Shown in pieces: positions 33,834 through 42,766 of a stretch of 64,000 bases of DNA; the stretch's first letter is position 1; every line of letters starts with the position of its first letter. Made by a program: the position numbers and the translations under genes. This stretch comes from Solirubrum puertoriconensis (lineage in GTDB: Bacteria > Bacteroidota > Bacteroidia > Cytophagales > Hymenobacteraceae). The stretch covers positions 682,003 to 746,002 of the forward strand of contig NZ_LNAL01000006.1 in assembly GCF_001483135.1 (NCBI RefSeq), read 5' to 3'. A model generated the notes under the pieces. The model saw only the letters and a program-made list of their open reading frames with translations, did not search any database and was not told the origin of the DNA.

Positions 33834-36800
33834 CTAGCGAACCACCTCGAACCAGCCTTTGGTAATTTGGCCGTTGCTCTGCTTGAACTCGAAGTAGTAG
33901 GTGCCGGCAGGCTGTTTATCGGCGCCCCAGGTATTGCGGTAGTTGCTGGTGCGGTACACCTCTTTGCCCCAACGGTTAAACACCGCGAAGCTGTTGCCTG
34001 GGTATAGCTCCACGCTTCGGATGAAGAACACGTCGTTCAGCCCGTCGCCGTTGGGCGTAATCACGTTGTAGAAAGCCAACTTGTTCTCAAAGGCAGCATC
34101 GGCCTGGTTCGACCACGCCGAGCGGGCTTGCGCCTCGGAGCTGATGGCCTTGATGCGGAAGCCTTGGTTGAAGCCCGCCAAGCTGCTGGCAAAGCCGGCC
34201 GAGTAGGTGCTGTTGGCGTTGGCCGGCACGGTGGTCAGCAGTTGCAACTGGCCGCCATCGGCGGTGCGGTATACCTCGTAGCGAGCTACCGGGAAGCCTA
34301 GGTACGCGCTCCAACGCAGGGCCACTTTGCCTTCGGTGCGGCCTTGGCCGGGCTCCGAGTTGGTAAGCTCTAGGCGGATGGTGGTGTGATTAGTACTGCT
34401 AAGTGTAGTGCCGCAGGCATTCACTAGGTCGAGGCGGTACTCGTAAGCTTTGTCATCGGCATTAACGCCGGTGTCGCTGTAGCTGGCGGTGGTGTTGGCT
34501 ACGGTGCCTACCTGCACAAAGGCGGTTGTGCTGCCAGCGTCGCGGCGCATAATGCGCACTTGGTTAGGCGAGTTGGCGTTGTTCGGTACGTTCAGCGCGA
34601 GGATGATGCGGCGGTCGTCCTGCAAATCAACGGATGCGGTGTTCAGGGCAACCGTAGCGTTATCGAGCACCACGTTGAAGGTGGCCGCGCAGCCCACCGC
34701 CGACGACTCCGTTACCGAAATGCTGCGGGCAGCGGCGTTGGCGTCGAAATCCACCTGCACACGTTCGGTGCCTTGGCCGCTTACCACGGTGCCACCCGTT
34801 ACCGACCATTGGTACGTGCTGCCCGCGGTGCCCACCAGCGAGTAACCTAGGCCCGTAAACGAGCCCGGGCACACGCTGCGTGGGCCCGTAACCGCTGCGG
34901 CCGTAAGCTGCGGCACCACCGTGAACTGCATGGTAGAGGCCGCACCTAAGCAGCCCGCCGAGTTGGTTTCGCGCACCGTTAGGGTGTAGCTGATGGGAGC
35001 CGTTACGGCACCAGGAGCAGGCACCGCGAAAGTAGCCGTAGCACCCGTAGCGGCCAGCGCAACCGGGGCGCTGGTGCCTTGCTGCACTGCCCACTGGAAG
35101 GTAGAGCCGCTGGTACCCGGCACCGAGAAGCTTACGGTGCCAGCGCCTGCGCACACGCGCCTAGGTCCGGTAATAGCAACCGGGGCAGGGGAGGGCAGCA
35201 CCGTTACGTACAGCGTATCGGAAGTGCCGAGGCAACGAACCGAGCCTGGTTGGCTGGTTTCGGTTACCACAATTTTGCCCGTGCCGGGGCGCGTCCACTG
35301 CACTTGCAGGCTGGCCTGGTTGGTGCTTACCTGCGTACCGCCGATGATTTGCCAAGCGTAGGTAGAGCCGTTGGTGAACTGTGTTTGGTACGTGAACGGA
35401 CCATCGGCCTGGCACACGCGCGCAGGGCCGGTAGGCCGCTCGGTAGCCAGCAGCTGATTGATGCGCACCGGGAATACCACGGTATCCGACGAGCAGCCTT
35501 CCTGGTTTAGGCGGAACGCTTTCAGGCTAGCATTTGCATTAGTGCCGCCCCAGTTTACGATAACGTTGCTGGTACCTTGGCCACTGGCAATGGTGCCACC
35601 CTCAATCAGCCATTGATAGGCCGTGCCGCGAGGGTTACGGATGCTGTACGCCACGCCCGCTACCTGCGGGCACACCGAGGCACTGCCCTGGATAGGATCG
35701 GCTTCGGGGCGTGGGTTCACGCGCACCAGCACCGAGTCGCGGGCCGAGCAGCCTTGGGCGGTGGTTGCAGTCAGGTAAAGCTTCAGGGTTTGCGCAGCAC
35801 CAACCGGCGGAGCGGTAAAGGTGGGCTGCGCCACCGTAGCGTTGCTGAGGCCCGTTGCCGGGCTCCATTGGTAAGAGTAGCCAGCTAGGGCTGTCACGCC
35901 CAGGCGCACGCGCTGCCCGGCACAAACGGTTACGTCGGGGCCGGCATCGGCAGCGGCGGCAGGATTAAGGATAATTACTACCTGGCTTGTGGCGCTGCAG
36001 CCTTCCGGCGAGGTGGCGGTTAGGGTATACGTTAGGGTTTGCGGGGCCGAGCCCGGCGCTAGGGTTTGGCTGAGTTCAGGTTGCGCAACGGTGCTGCTGC
36101 TGAGGCCGGTTGCCGGGCTCCAGCGGTAGGTGTAGCCGGCAAGGGCTGCCGTACCTAGGGTAGTACGCTCGCCCGAGCACAGCGCCCGGTTGGCGCCTGC
36201 ATTGGCCACTACCGCTGGGTTTACCGTAACGGTTACCCGACCGTTGGCGCACGTACCATCGGCTGCTACCACGGTGTACGTGGTGGTTTGGCCCGGCGAC
36301 ACGGTAATGGACGTGCCGGTGTATGTTTGGCCGCCGCCCGTCCAGGTGTAGGTGGTACCTCCGCTGGCCGTGAGCGTAACCGATTGACCGGCGCAAATGG
36401 TGGGTGCCAATGGCGTGATACCAAGCGCTACCGTCGGCTGAATGCTGACCACACTGCTCACGGAGTCGCTGAGGCAACCTAGGGCCGAGCGGCTACGCAC
36501 CGTTACGCGGGCCTGGGCGCTGCCGTTCCAAAGCACCTGCACCGAAGAGCCGTTGTTGGCCCCCTGAATGGTACCGCCCTGCACGCGCCAGTTGTACCCA
36601 CCCGCCGGCGCTGTGCCCGATGCGGTGTACGTGTAGGTGCGCGAAATATCGCAGAGCTCCAGGGTGCCGGTAAGGCCCGTGGGGGCAGCCGTGCGGGTAA
36701 CGAAAATCTGGAACACCTCGGCCACGGTTTTCGAGCCGCAGGCGGCATCAGTGGCTGTTACGGCTACGTCGTAGGGGTTGGGGCGGGCGTCGCCGCAGCG

Positions 36801-38015
36801 CGGTGTAAAGCTAAACTGGCCGCTTGCGCTTCCGTTGCCCGATACCGTAACGGTGCCCGTGCTGGCGCCGGGAGCCACCGTGCCCGGCTGGCCCGCAAAC
36901 GAAGCATTGTAGCCGCCCGTGCCATCGAGCAAACCGCTGTTTACCCGCAAGCTCACGGGGTTGCCATCGGCATCGGTAGCGGCAAGGTTAAAGTTAAGGG
37001 CTTGGCCCTCTTCGATGGTGAAGGTGCGCTGACCTAGGGTGGCTGGCGTAAACTGCGGACTTCGGTTGGGCGCGCAAGGCCTCACAACCAGCTGTACATC
37101 GCGCCGGGTGGTGCCTACTTGCACCTCGGTACCGTTGATGCGCCTGTACTCTTTTACATCTATGGCCACTACGTACTTGCCCATGTTGGTAGCTGCGTAG
37201 CGGGCAATGCCAGTGCTGGCATTCAGCGAGGCATAGTTGCGCGCACCCGGCCCAAACGGATTGACGGCGCTAAAGCCCGGTAAGTAGGTTACCGGTACAG
37301 GAGGCAGCGTGAAGGCAGGGAAGGGCGGGTTGCCGGCAGAGGGCGTGCCAAAGGTGTAAATCAGTCGGTCGCCATCGGCATCAAAAGCGTTGTTGATGAT
37401 GATGGTTGTGTCGCCCTGGCAAACCACTACCACGGCCGTATCCGAAAACACCGGCGACGTGTTCGGGATCAGCGGCGGGGCCATTTCCGTGTATAGCGAC
37501 ATGTTGGTGTTGCCCGGATTCGTGATGTTGTTCACATCGTTGTTGCGGGCAATGTCGCTGTAGAAGGCGTAGTAGCCATCGAAGGACACGGGCAGGTTGA
37601 CAACCGCAGTGTACTTGGCCAGCGTAACCGGCACGTTACCGCCCGGGATGGTGCAGCCCCCCGGCAAGCTGGGGTTGATGCGAACCGTGCTGCTGCGCGG
37701 TATCCGCAACAAGCCGCCGTTTGCCAACGGGCTGTTTACGCTGGTAAGCGGAATGCGCGTGTTGTTCTGCGACTTGTTGTAAATCGAAACATCAACGTCG
37801 GGCCGACCTAGGCCACCCGGAGTTGCAGGACTATCGGAGTTCACGTAAACCACCACCGTAAGCTCGTAGCGGAACGGGGCTGCCTGTGGTCCGTTGGCAT
37901 CGAGGTACTTATACTGCATTTCGCCACCTAGCAAGTGCGACGCCAACGCGGTACCCTTGCCGAGTAAGCTCAGAATAACCCACAATGCTCCAAAGCGGAG
38001 TAAAGTTTTCATCAT
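33834..38015 (-). CDS. Giant Ig/PKD-like repeat surface protein with T9SS type B (gliding motility) C-terminal domain
   Basis: 1393 residues from ATG 38015 (MMKTLLRFGALWV). The second Met is equally possible. A signal peptide (about 1-26) is followed by SHLLGGEMQYKYL, a frequent start of gliding-motility-associated surface proteins. The middle consists of repeats: two near-identical units near 600-690 and 690-780 (each with SPATGLS and TLTATS or YLTATT), and four or more PKD-like units with a YxW...GGT core. The end VITPNGDGLNDVFFI ... FNRWGKEVYRTSNY ... GTYYFEF is the type B sorting domain used by T9SS. It is therefore secreted by T9SS and probably an adhesin. No enzyme domain is seen. Confidence 0.9.
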   Translation of the reverse strand: MMKTLLRFGALWVILSLLGKGTALASHLLGGEMQYKYLDANGPQAAPFRYELTVVVYVNSDSPATPGGLGRPDVDVSIYNKSQNNTRIPLTSVNSPLANGGLLRIPRSSTVRINPSLPGGCTIPGGNVPVTLAKYTAVVNLPVSFDGYYAFYSDIARNNDVNNITNPGNTNMSLYTEMAPPLIPNTSPVFSDTAVVVVCQGDTTIIINNAFDADGDRLIYTFGTPSAGNPPFPAFTLPPVPVTYLPGFSAVNPFGPGARNYASLNASTGIARYAATNMGKYVVAIDVKEYRRINGTEVQVGTTRRDVQLVVRPCAPNRSPQFTPATLGQRTFTIEEGQALNFNLAATDADGNPVSLRVNSGLLDGTGGYNASFAGQPGTVAPGASTGTVTVSGNGSASGQFSFTPRCGDARPNPYDVAVTATDAACGSKTVAEVFQIFVTRTAAPTGLTGTLELCDISRTYTYTASGTAPAGGYNWRVQGGTIQGANNGSSVQVLWNGSAQARVTVRSRSALGCLSDSVSSVVSIQPTVALGITPLAPTICAGQSVTLTASGGTTYTWTGGGQTYTGTSITVSPGQTTTYTVVAADGTCANGRVTVTVNPAVVANAGANRALCSGERTTLGTAALAGYTYRWSPATGLSSSTVAQPELSQTLAPGSAPQTLTYTLTATSPEGCSATSQVVIILNPAAAADAGPDVTVCAGQRVRLGVTALAGYSYQWSPATGLSNATVAQPTFTAPPVGAAQTLKLYLTATTAQGCSARDSVLVRVNPRPEADPIQGSASVCPQVAGVAYSIRNPRGTAYQWLIEGGTIASGQGTSNVIVNWGGTNANASLKAFRLNQEGCSSDTVVFPVRINQLLATERPTGPARVCQADGPFTYQTQFTNGSTYAWQIIGGTQVSTNQASLQVQWTRPGTGKIVVTETSQPGSVRCLGTSDTLYVTVLPSPAPVAITGPRRVCAGAGTVSFSVPGTSGSTFQWAVQQGTSAPVALAATGATATFAVPAPGAVTAPISYTLTVRETNSAGCLGAASTMQFTVVPQLTAAAVTGPRSVCPGSFTGLGYSLVGTAGSTYQWSVTGGTVVSGQGTERVQVDFDANAAARSISVTESSAVGCAATFNVVLDNATVALNTASVDLQDDRRIILALNVPNNANSPNQVRIMRRDAGSTTAFVQVGTVANTTASYSDTGVNADDKAYEYRLDLVNACGTTLSSTNHTTIRLELTNSEPGQGRTEGKVALRWSAYLGFPVARYEVYRTADGGQLQLLTTVPANANSTYSAGFASSLAGFNQGFRIKAISSEAQARSAWSNQADAAFENKLAFYNVITPNGDGLNDVFFIRSVELYPGNSFAVFNRWGKEVYRTSNYRNTWGADKQPAGTYYFEFKQSNGQITKGWFEVVR

Positions 38016-38046
38016 ATAGTGCCGAAGAGAGAAGCGGAAAAAGTAT

Positions 38047-38078
38047 AGGCGGCCGCACACGGAGCCGTGCGGCCGCCT
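38047..38078 (-). terminator. Hairpin between the two surface-protein genes
   Basis: 12-bp perfect GC-rich stem (38047-38058 with 38067-38078), 8-nt loop. On the minus strand it is followed by TATACTTTTT. It starts 8 nt after the stop of the upstream gene (38086) and probably ends or attenuates its transcript before the next gene starts at 38015. Confidence 0.65.
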
Positions 38079-38085
38079 ACGCAGG

Positions 38086-40317
38086 TTAGTTGCGCACCAC
38101 GCGGCGAGTAATCTGGTCGCCGTTGGGTGCAGTGAGGCGCAGCAGATAAACTCCTTGCGCCAGGGTGGTTAAATCGAGGCTAGCCTGGGTGTTCGCGCCC
38201 AACTGCACCGCCTGCTGGCGTACTTGGCTACCCAAGAGGGTTTCGATAGTCGCCGTGTAAGTGCCTACTGGAACAGCGGGCAGTTGCAGCTTCAGCAGGC
38301 CGTCGTGGGTGGGGTTCGGAAACACAGCCAAACCTGCCATGGCTTTCGACTCGCGCGTGGGCAACGGCGAGCTGATGTTAACGGAGTAGTCCTCCGTTTC
38401 TGAATTCATCTGGTTGGTTTGGCAAGCGAAAGCGAAGTTCGTATTCAGTCGCATCACCACCCGCATGCGCGTAAGCCCTTGGAAGGAAGCAATGCTGGGT
38501 ACCGTAAACGTGCTGGTGGTTGTACTGTTGGTGGTTGCGTTCAGCACGATTTCGCTCTGATCGAAGAAACCGTCGCGGTTGTAATCAATCCAGGTTGTAA
38601 CCGTGCGCCCAAAGTTCGTAGCTGCCGCAACGCTTAGGGTGTAGCTGATCCCGCTGCGCATTTCCAATACCTCGCGGGTGTAATCGCCGTAGCCACCGCT
38701 GTTTGCACCCGAAGAGTTGCTGTACGGCGTGGTTAAGTGGCCGCCGCCCAGGCTAACGTTGGTAATCCATACGCCTTGGTTGTTGCCCGACGAAGCACAG
38801 TACTGCACGCAAGGCACCGTTAGCACGATGTAGCGGCGTTTGGTAGTGGTTTGGGCGCCAAATGCGTTGGTCGCGGTCAGGCTTACATCAAACACGCCCG
38901 ATTTGGTATACGTGTGCGTGGGGTTTTGCTGCGTGGAGGTGTTGCCGTCGCCAAAGTTCCACAGCCAGCTCGTCGGCACATTTTGGCTTTCGTCGGTGAA
39001 GCGCACCGTCGTGGAGCACGTGGTGGCATAATTGGAGCTGAACTCTGCAGCGGGCGGTTGCGAGTTGGTTTGCACAATCACGCTGTAATCGAGGGTTTGG
39101 CCGTGCTGTAGGTCGCTGCAGGGCCCAAAGTTCGAGCCCACGAAATCAGACATGATGCGCAACCGCAGCGGTACGTTTTTGAAGGCGGAGCCAGGTACCA
39201 CAATGGTGCCCCGAACGGGCGAAGGCTGATTGAGCGTCGTGAGCAGCAACTCCGACGCGGCAAACTGCCCGTCGTTGTTGGCGTCCAGCCACACCCGGGT
39301 ATCTTGGTTGTTGGTACCGGTTTGGATTGTAATTGGGTAGCGGTTGCCTTCGGTGAGCGTAACCTTGCCAGAGCAAGTAAAATCCTGATAGCCGGTGGAG
39401 GAGTTGCTGAATGTGTTGTTGAGGGTGCCCAGCTGCACTTGGGTGATGCCGTAGCCGCAGCAGAAATTCAGGGTTTTGGGCGCGCAAGTGGCCGCAACCG
39501 GTATTTGGTTGTCGTAAATGATGTAGTTGGTGCGCGTTACCGTATTGGTGCCGGCGCTGTTCGTAACCGTGAGCGTTACGGTGTAGGTACCCGGCTGGGT
39601 GTAGCACTTATTTGGGTTTTGCTGCGAAGACGTGGTGCCGTCGCCGAAGTTCCATTGCCAGCCGGTGGGCGCATTGGTGCTCTGATCGGTAAATTGCACG
39701 CAGCCCGAGCACGTGGTGGTGCGGTCGGCCACGAAAGCAGCAACCGGAGGCTGCGAGTTGGCCTGTAGCGTTACGCGGTAATCCTCGGTTTGCGAGTACT
39801 GCGGGGTGGAGCAGGGCGTAGGCGGGGTGGCATTCACATAATCGGCTGCCACGCGCAGGCGCAACGGCGTGTTTAGGGTTGCCCCGGCCGGAATACGAAT
39901 GGTGCCGTTTTGCACATCCTTGCCCGATGCCGAAAACAGCAGCTCGCCACCGGTGCTCGTGGGCGCGTCGGTAAACTGCCCGTCGTTGTTCAGATCAAGC
40001 CATACCCGCACGTTTTCGTTGGCAGCCGGGTTGGTGCGCACCGAAATAGGGTAATCCTGGCCTACTGTCAGGTTGGTGCCGATGGTGCATGCGTAGTTGC
40101 GGTAGCCATCTTGCACGCCCGCCGTAACATTGCTGATGGAGCCCAGCGTTACGCTGAAAATGCCCATGTTGAACGGATAGGAAGTGCTAGGTGCCGAGCC
40201 CGGTGTGCAGTTGCTCGGGGCGGTTGGGCACTGGGCCAGCACATTTGAGGCCCACAACAAAGCAATAGGTAAAAACAAAGCCGACGACCAGCGTCGAAGG
40301 CGTAGAGGTGTTGCCAT
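38086..40317 (-). CDS. GEVED/PKD repeat surface protein with T9SS type A C-terminal domain
   Basis: 743 residues. A signal peptide (about 1-28, ending VLAQ) precedes three GEVED-type modules, each with an Asp-rich turn ([11 protein letters not shown] about 106, [11 protein letters not shown] about 342, [11 protein letters not shown] about 575) that could bind Ca2+ and an ending like EDY. Two PKD domains with [15 protein letters not shown] and [15 protein letters not shown] lie between them. The C-terminal ~75 residues ([14 protein letters not shown] ... GVYLLRL ... ITRRVVRN) form a T9SS type A sorting domain. It is a secreted, cell-surface attached or released protein, with no catalytic domain visible. 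The three modules probably arose by internal duplication. Confidence 0.9.
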   Translation of the reverse strand: MATPLRLRRWSSALFLPIALLWASNVLAQCPTAPSNCTPGSAPSTSYPFNMGIFSVTLGSISNVTAGVQDGYRNYACTIGTNLTVGQDYPISVRTNPAANENVRVWLDLNNDGQFTDAPTSTGGELLFSASGKDVQNGTIRIPAGATLNTPLRLRVAADYVNATPPTPCSTPQYSQTEDYRVTLQANSQPPVAAFVADRTTTCSGCVQFTDQSTNAPTGWQWNFGDGTTSSQQNPNKCYTQPGTYTVTLTVTNSAGTNTVTRTNYIIYDNQIPVAATCAPKTLNFCCGYGITQVQLGTLNNTFSNSSTGYQDFTCSGKVTLTEGNRYPITIQTGTNNQDTRVWLDANNDGQFAASELLLTTLNQPSPVRGTIVVPGSAFKNVPLRLRIMSDFVGSNFGPCSDLQHGQTLDYSVIVQTNSQPPAAEFSSNYATTCSTTVRFTDESQNVPTSWLWNFGDGNTSTQQNPTHTYTKSGVFDVSLTATNAFGAQTTTKRRYIVLTVPCVQYCASSGNNQGVWITNVSLGGGHLTTPYSNSSGANSGGYGDYTREVLEMRSGISYTLSVAAATNFGRTVTTWIDYNRDGFFDQSEIVLNATTNSTTTSTFTVPSIASFQGLTRMRVVMRLNTNFAFACQTNQMNSETEDYSVNISSPLPTRESKAMAGLAVFPNPTHDGLLKLQLPAVPVGTYTATIETLLGSQVRQQAVQLGANTQASLDLTTLAQGVYLLRLTAPNGDQITRRVVRN

Positions 40318-40443
40318 ACAAGAGCCTAAGGAGCAGGTATAATCTACTGCCTAAATGTAGCGACTAAATGCAAGGAGGCGTAACATTAGTGCAAGATTGG
40401 CGTAGCAGATGCGCCATTGCCCACGCGCCTCACGAAAAGCCCG

Positions 40444-40451
40444 TAGCTTTG
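40444..40451 (+). promoter_or_regulatory. -7 promoter element for the SDR gene
   Basis: TAGCTTTG is an exact TAnnTTTG, 40 nt before the ATG at 40492. ATTG at 40416-40419 is a possible -33, although the 24-nt spacing is longer than usual. Confidence 0.5.
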
Positions 40452-40491
40452 CTCGTACCGGCTCTTGCCAGTAAGAGCCGCGCCATTAAGC

Positions 40492-41301
40492 ATGCAAGGA
40501 AAAGTAGTACTCATCACCGGTGGCACCTCTGGTATTGGCCAAGCGTGCGCGGTGGTATTTGGGCGAGCCGGCGCCCGCGTAGCATTTACCGGCCGCGACG
40601 AAGCCCGCCTTCAGCAAACCAGCCAGCAACTCCAAGCCCTAGGTATAGCCAGCCTAGCTATTCGGGCCGATGTAGGCGAGGAGGCCGATTGCCAACGGGC
40701 CGTTGAAGAAACAGTGAAAGCCTTTGGGCAGCTGGATGTGCTGATCAACAATGCCGGCATTTCCATGCGTGCCACCTTTGCCGACGCTTCGCTGGATGTC
40801 ATCCGCAAGTTGATGCAAACCAACTTCTTCGGCACGGTATACACCACCAAATACGCCTTGCCCTACATCCAACGCACGCGCGGCAGCATTGTGGGCATTT
40901 CCAGCATTGCCGGGTACCGCGGTTTGCCCGGTCGCACGGGCTACTCGGCCTCGAAGTTTGCCATGAATGGCTTCCTCGAAACCCTGCGTACCGAGTTGAT
41001 GCCGCAGGGAGTGCACGTGCTCACGGCCTGTCCGGGTTTCACGGCTTCCAACATCCGCAACACCGCCCTGGCTGCCGATGGCTCGCAGCAAGGCGAGTCT
41101 CCGCGCGACGAGGCCAGCATGATGACCAGCGAAGAAGTGGCCGCGCACATTATGCGCGCTGTGCAGGCTCGTCGTCCAACGTTGGTACTTACCGGCAAAG
41201 GCAAGCTCACGGTGTTTCTCAACAAGTGGCTGCCCGCCAGCATCATGGATAAGCTGGTGCTGAATGAGTTTAAGAAAGAAAAAGACTCGCCCGTAAGCTA
41301 A
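40492..41301 (+). CDS. SDR-family NAD(P)-dependent oxidoreductase
   Basis: 269 residues from ATG 40492 (MQGKVVLITGGTSGIG). The frame extends to 40465 without family features. It is a classical short-chain dehydrogenase: TGGTSGIG (9-16) binds the cofactor, NNAGIS stabilises the fold, and the catalytic set is Ser in ISSIAG, Y151 and K155 (YSASK). A basic residue pattern after beta-strand 2 (TGRDEARLQ) suggests NADP. The C-terminal extension (KLTVFLNKWLPASIMDKLVLNEF) resembles membrane-associated SDRs. The substrate cannot be told. Confidence 0.9.
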   Translation: MQGKVVLITGGTSGIGQACAVVFGRAGARVAFTGRDEARLQQTSQQLQALGIASLAIRADVGEEADCQRAVEETVKAFGQLDVLINNAGISMRATFADASLDVIRKLMQTNFFGTVYTTKYALPYIQRTRGSIVGISSIAGYRGLPGRTGYSASKFAMNGFLETLRTELMPQGVHVLTACPGFTASNIRNTALAADGSQQGESPRDEASMMTSEEVAAHIMRAVQARRPTLVLTGKGKLTVFLNKWLPASIMDKLVLNEFKKEKDSPVS

Positions 41302-41315
41302 GGCCAAGGGTGAGC

Positions 41316-41371
41316 TTTACAGCAGCAAAGCCGACGACTCCGCAATGGAGCGTCGGCTTTGCTGCTGTAAA
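41316..41371 (+). terminator. Hairpin after the SDR gene
   Basis: 21-bp perfect outer stem (41316-41336 with 41351-41371), then a bulged A and 4 more pairs around a GCAAT loop. It starts 14 bp after the SDR stop. It has no long T-run, so termination may depend on the stem alone. Confidence 0.7.
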
Positions 41372-41405
41372 CAGGTTGATCGTGTATAAATAACGTGTTA
41401 TGATC

Positions 41406-41447
41406 CCTAGGTGTCCTGCCTTTCCCGTAAGGCAAGCAGCACCTAGG
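41406..41447. repeat. Inverted repeat bounded by two CCTAGG hexamers
   Basis: CCTAGGTG (41406-41413) pairs with CACCTAGG (41440-41447), and an inner CTGCCTT pairs with AAGGCA. It lies 14 bp after the stop of the minus-strand gene at 41462, so it could end that transcript. No T-run follows. Confidence 0.5.
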
Positions 41448-41461
41448 AGTTGTGGCTCAGG

Positions 41462-42187
41462 CTAATTCACAATTACCAAATCGTGTTGCCGAATGTAGGC
41501 TGTGCGCCCGCGCCAGAGTACTTTAAACCAGATGTCCTCTTGCCCTTGTACTAGCAGCCGGTCGCCGGCGGCGGCGGTGCTTAGCCAACTGGCGCCGGCG
41601 CTGGGTGCCGTCATCAGCACCGCCCTAGGCCGACACACCAAACCCGTAGTTGGCGTGTCGAACACATTCAGAAACGCACCAACCAGCGCCAGGTATACCC
41701 CATAAAGTAGCCACCAGCCCCGCGCCGTACCCCGCCGCCGCAATACCAGTAAGGTACCCGCCGCCACAGCTACTCCCAGCAGCGTTTGGAGCACCGTAGG
41801 GTAATAGCGCCGGAAGGTAAGAGCCACCTGCTGGCGCCATGTATTGGGGTAGCCCGTAAGCCGGTGCGTTACCGAAAGCTCCGTCATTTTGCGCCACACT
41901 GCGGTGCTGGGGTAATGCGCTTGGTACAAATTGAGGTAGTACAGCGCCGAAGGGTATTGGTCACGGCTCTCCTGCACGGCGGCAAGGCGCAGCAACATCT
42001 GCGGACTGGCTTGTCCGTTTGCTAGTACCTGTTTGTAAAGCTGGTATGCTTCTGCAGGCTTACCCGCGTTGAAGAGCGAGTCGGCTTTTTTTGTGAGGAA
42101 AATTTGCTCCTGAGCCTGAGTTACTTGGATGGAAAAAGCCCACAGGAGCCAAAAAAGTACGACTTTTTTTGCCGAAAAGTTTGGCAT
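41462..42187 (-). CDS. TPR and SH3-like domain membrane protein (BatE-like)
   Basis: 241 residues from ATG 42187 (MPNFSAKKVVLFWLL). A signal peptide (about 1-26) ends VTQAQ. TPR-like helices follow (ADSLFNAGKPAEAYQLYKQVLA and a second repeat to about 100), then two membrane helices (about 136-155 and 162-180) with a basic RRRG between, and a C-terminal SH3-like domain (about 190-241; WFKVLWRGRTAYIRQHDLVIV). The layout recalls BatE of Bacteroidota, but no batABCD neighbours are present, so this is only a likeness. The start codon overlaps the -33 region of the divergent tRNA promoter. Confidence 0.7.
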   Translation of the reverse strand: MPNFSAKKVVLFWLLWAFSIQVTQAQEQIFLTKKADSLFNAGKPAEAYQLYKQVLANGQASPQMLLRLAAVQESRDQYPSALYYLNLYQAHYPSTAVWRKMTELSVTHRLTGYPNTWRQQVALTFRRYYPTVLQTLLGVAVAAGTLLVLRRRGTARGWWLLYGVYLALVGAFLNVFDTPTTGLVCRPRAVLMTAPSAGASWLSTAAAGDRLLVQGQEDIWFKVLWRGRTAYIRQHDLVIVN

Positions 42188-42212
42188 CAATAAATCCGAC
42201 CTACTACTTTTG
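42180..42212 (+). promoter_or_regulatory. Promoter of tRNA-Lys
   Basis: TTTG (42180-42183), 21-nt spacer, TACTTTTG (42205-42212) is a full match to the Bacteroidota -33/-7 consensus. Transcription would start near 42219, about 37 nt ahead of the mature tRNA. Its -33 box lies over the start of the divergent TPR/SH3 gene. Confidence 0.8.
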
Positions 42213-42255
42213 TGCCACAATCAACGACAGCAGGTCGCTGAAACCACAAAGAAAA

Positions 42256-42328
42256 CGATTCTGTAGCTCAGCTGGTAGAGCAATACACTTTTAATGTATG
42301 GGTCCTGGGTTCGAATCCCAGCGGAATC
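42256..42328 (+). tRNA. tRNA-Lys (anticodon TTT)
   Basis: 73 nt forming a full cloverleaf. The acceptor stem is GATTCTG with CGGAATC (one G-T pair), the D arm contains AGCTCAGCTGGTAGAGC, the anticodon loop is CTTTTAA (anticodon TTT), and the T arm is CTGGGTTCGAATCCCAG. The discriminator base is A. CCA is not encoded. It is a single gene with its own promoter and terminator. Confidence 0.97.
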
Positions 42329-42330
42329 AC

Positions 42331-42362
42331 AAAAAAAGCCTCACAGAGATGTGAGGCTTTTT
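42331..42362 (+). terminator. Terminator of tRNA-Lys
   Basis: 13-bp stem (42331-42343 with 42350-42362) with a 6-nt loop and T6 end, starting 3 nt after the tRNA. Confidence 0.95.
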
Positions 42363-42448
42363 TGTTTACTGCTCATGCTAACTACAAAGCATAGTTGGCG
42401 CGCTGCTCGAATGCTATCCTTGAGAATGACCAAACGACCCAAGCAGCA

Positions 42449-42637
42449 TTACTGGATGGGTCTTTTCGTGTAGCCGTAGCCGTTGTAGAAGTCCCGAAAT
42501 GTGTAGTAATCCGAGTCGCTATTGGCGTCGGAAGAAGCGTATTGCGAGGGGCCTGCAGGTACAGTCGCTAATGCTTTGTACACGGCAAGGGCGGCAAGTG
42601 CCACAAGCACTATAATAGCTGATAGAAGGAGTAGCAT
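42449..42637 (-). CDS. Small hypothetical membrane-anchored protein
   Basis: 62 residues. A strongly hydrophobic N-terminal segment (MLLLLSAIIVLVALAALAVY, 1-20) precedes a short polar tail rich in Ser, Asp and Tyr (SSDANSDSDYYTF). The family is not recognised. The frame is favoured by a sensible membrane-tail layout and by lying in an otherwise empty stretch, but it is short, so it may not be a real gene. Confidence 0.5.
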   Translation of the reverse strand: MLLLLSAIIVLVALAALAVYKALATVPAGPSQYASSDANSDSDYYTFRDFYNGYGYTKRPIQ

Positions 42638-42766
42638 AGGTGGGTGGGGAGAAAAGCTTGCTACTGCTTTGTACGCGGTTTGTTATTTGATGTTGAGACG
42701 ATAAAGCGGAAAGAAGCTAACCTTGTACGAGCTAAGTACACCCTTGAGCTATTAGAGAAACGAGGC

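Noticed and set aside
33834-38015. Numerous plus-strand and alternative-frame ORFs over the repeat-rich surface protein genes
   Set aside because: They mirror the repeated composition of the real genes and carry no domain.
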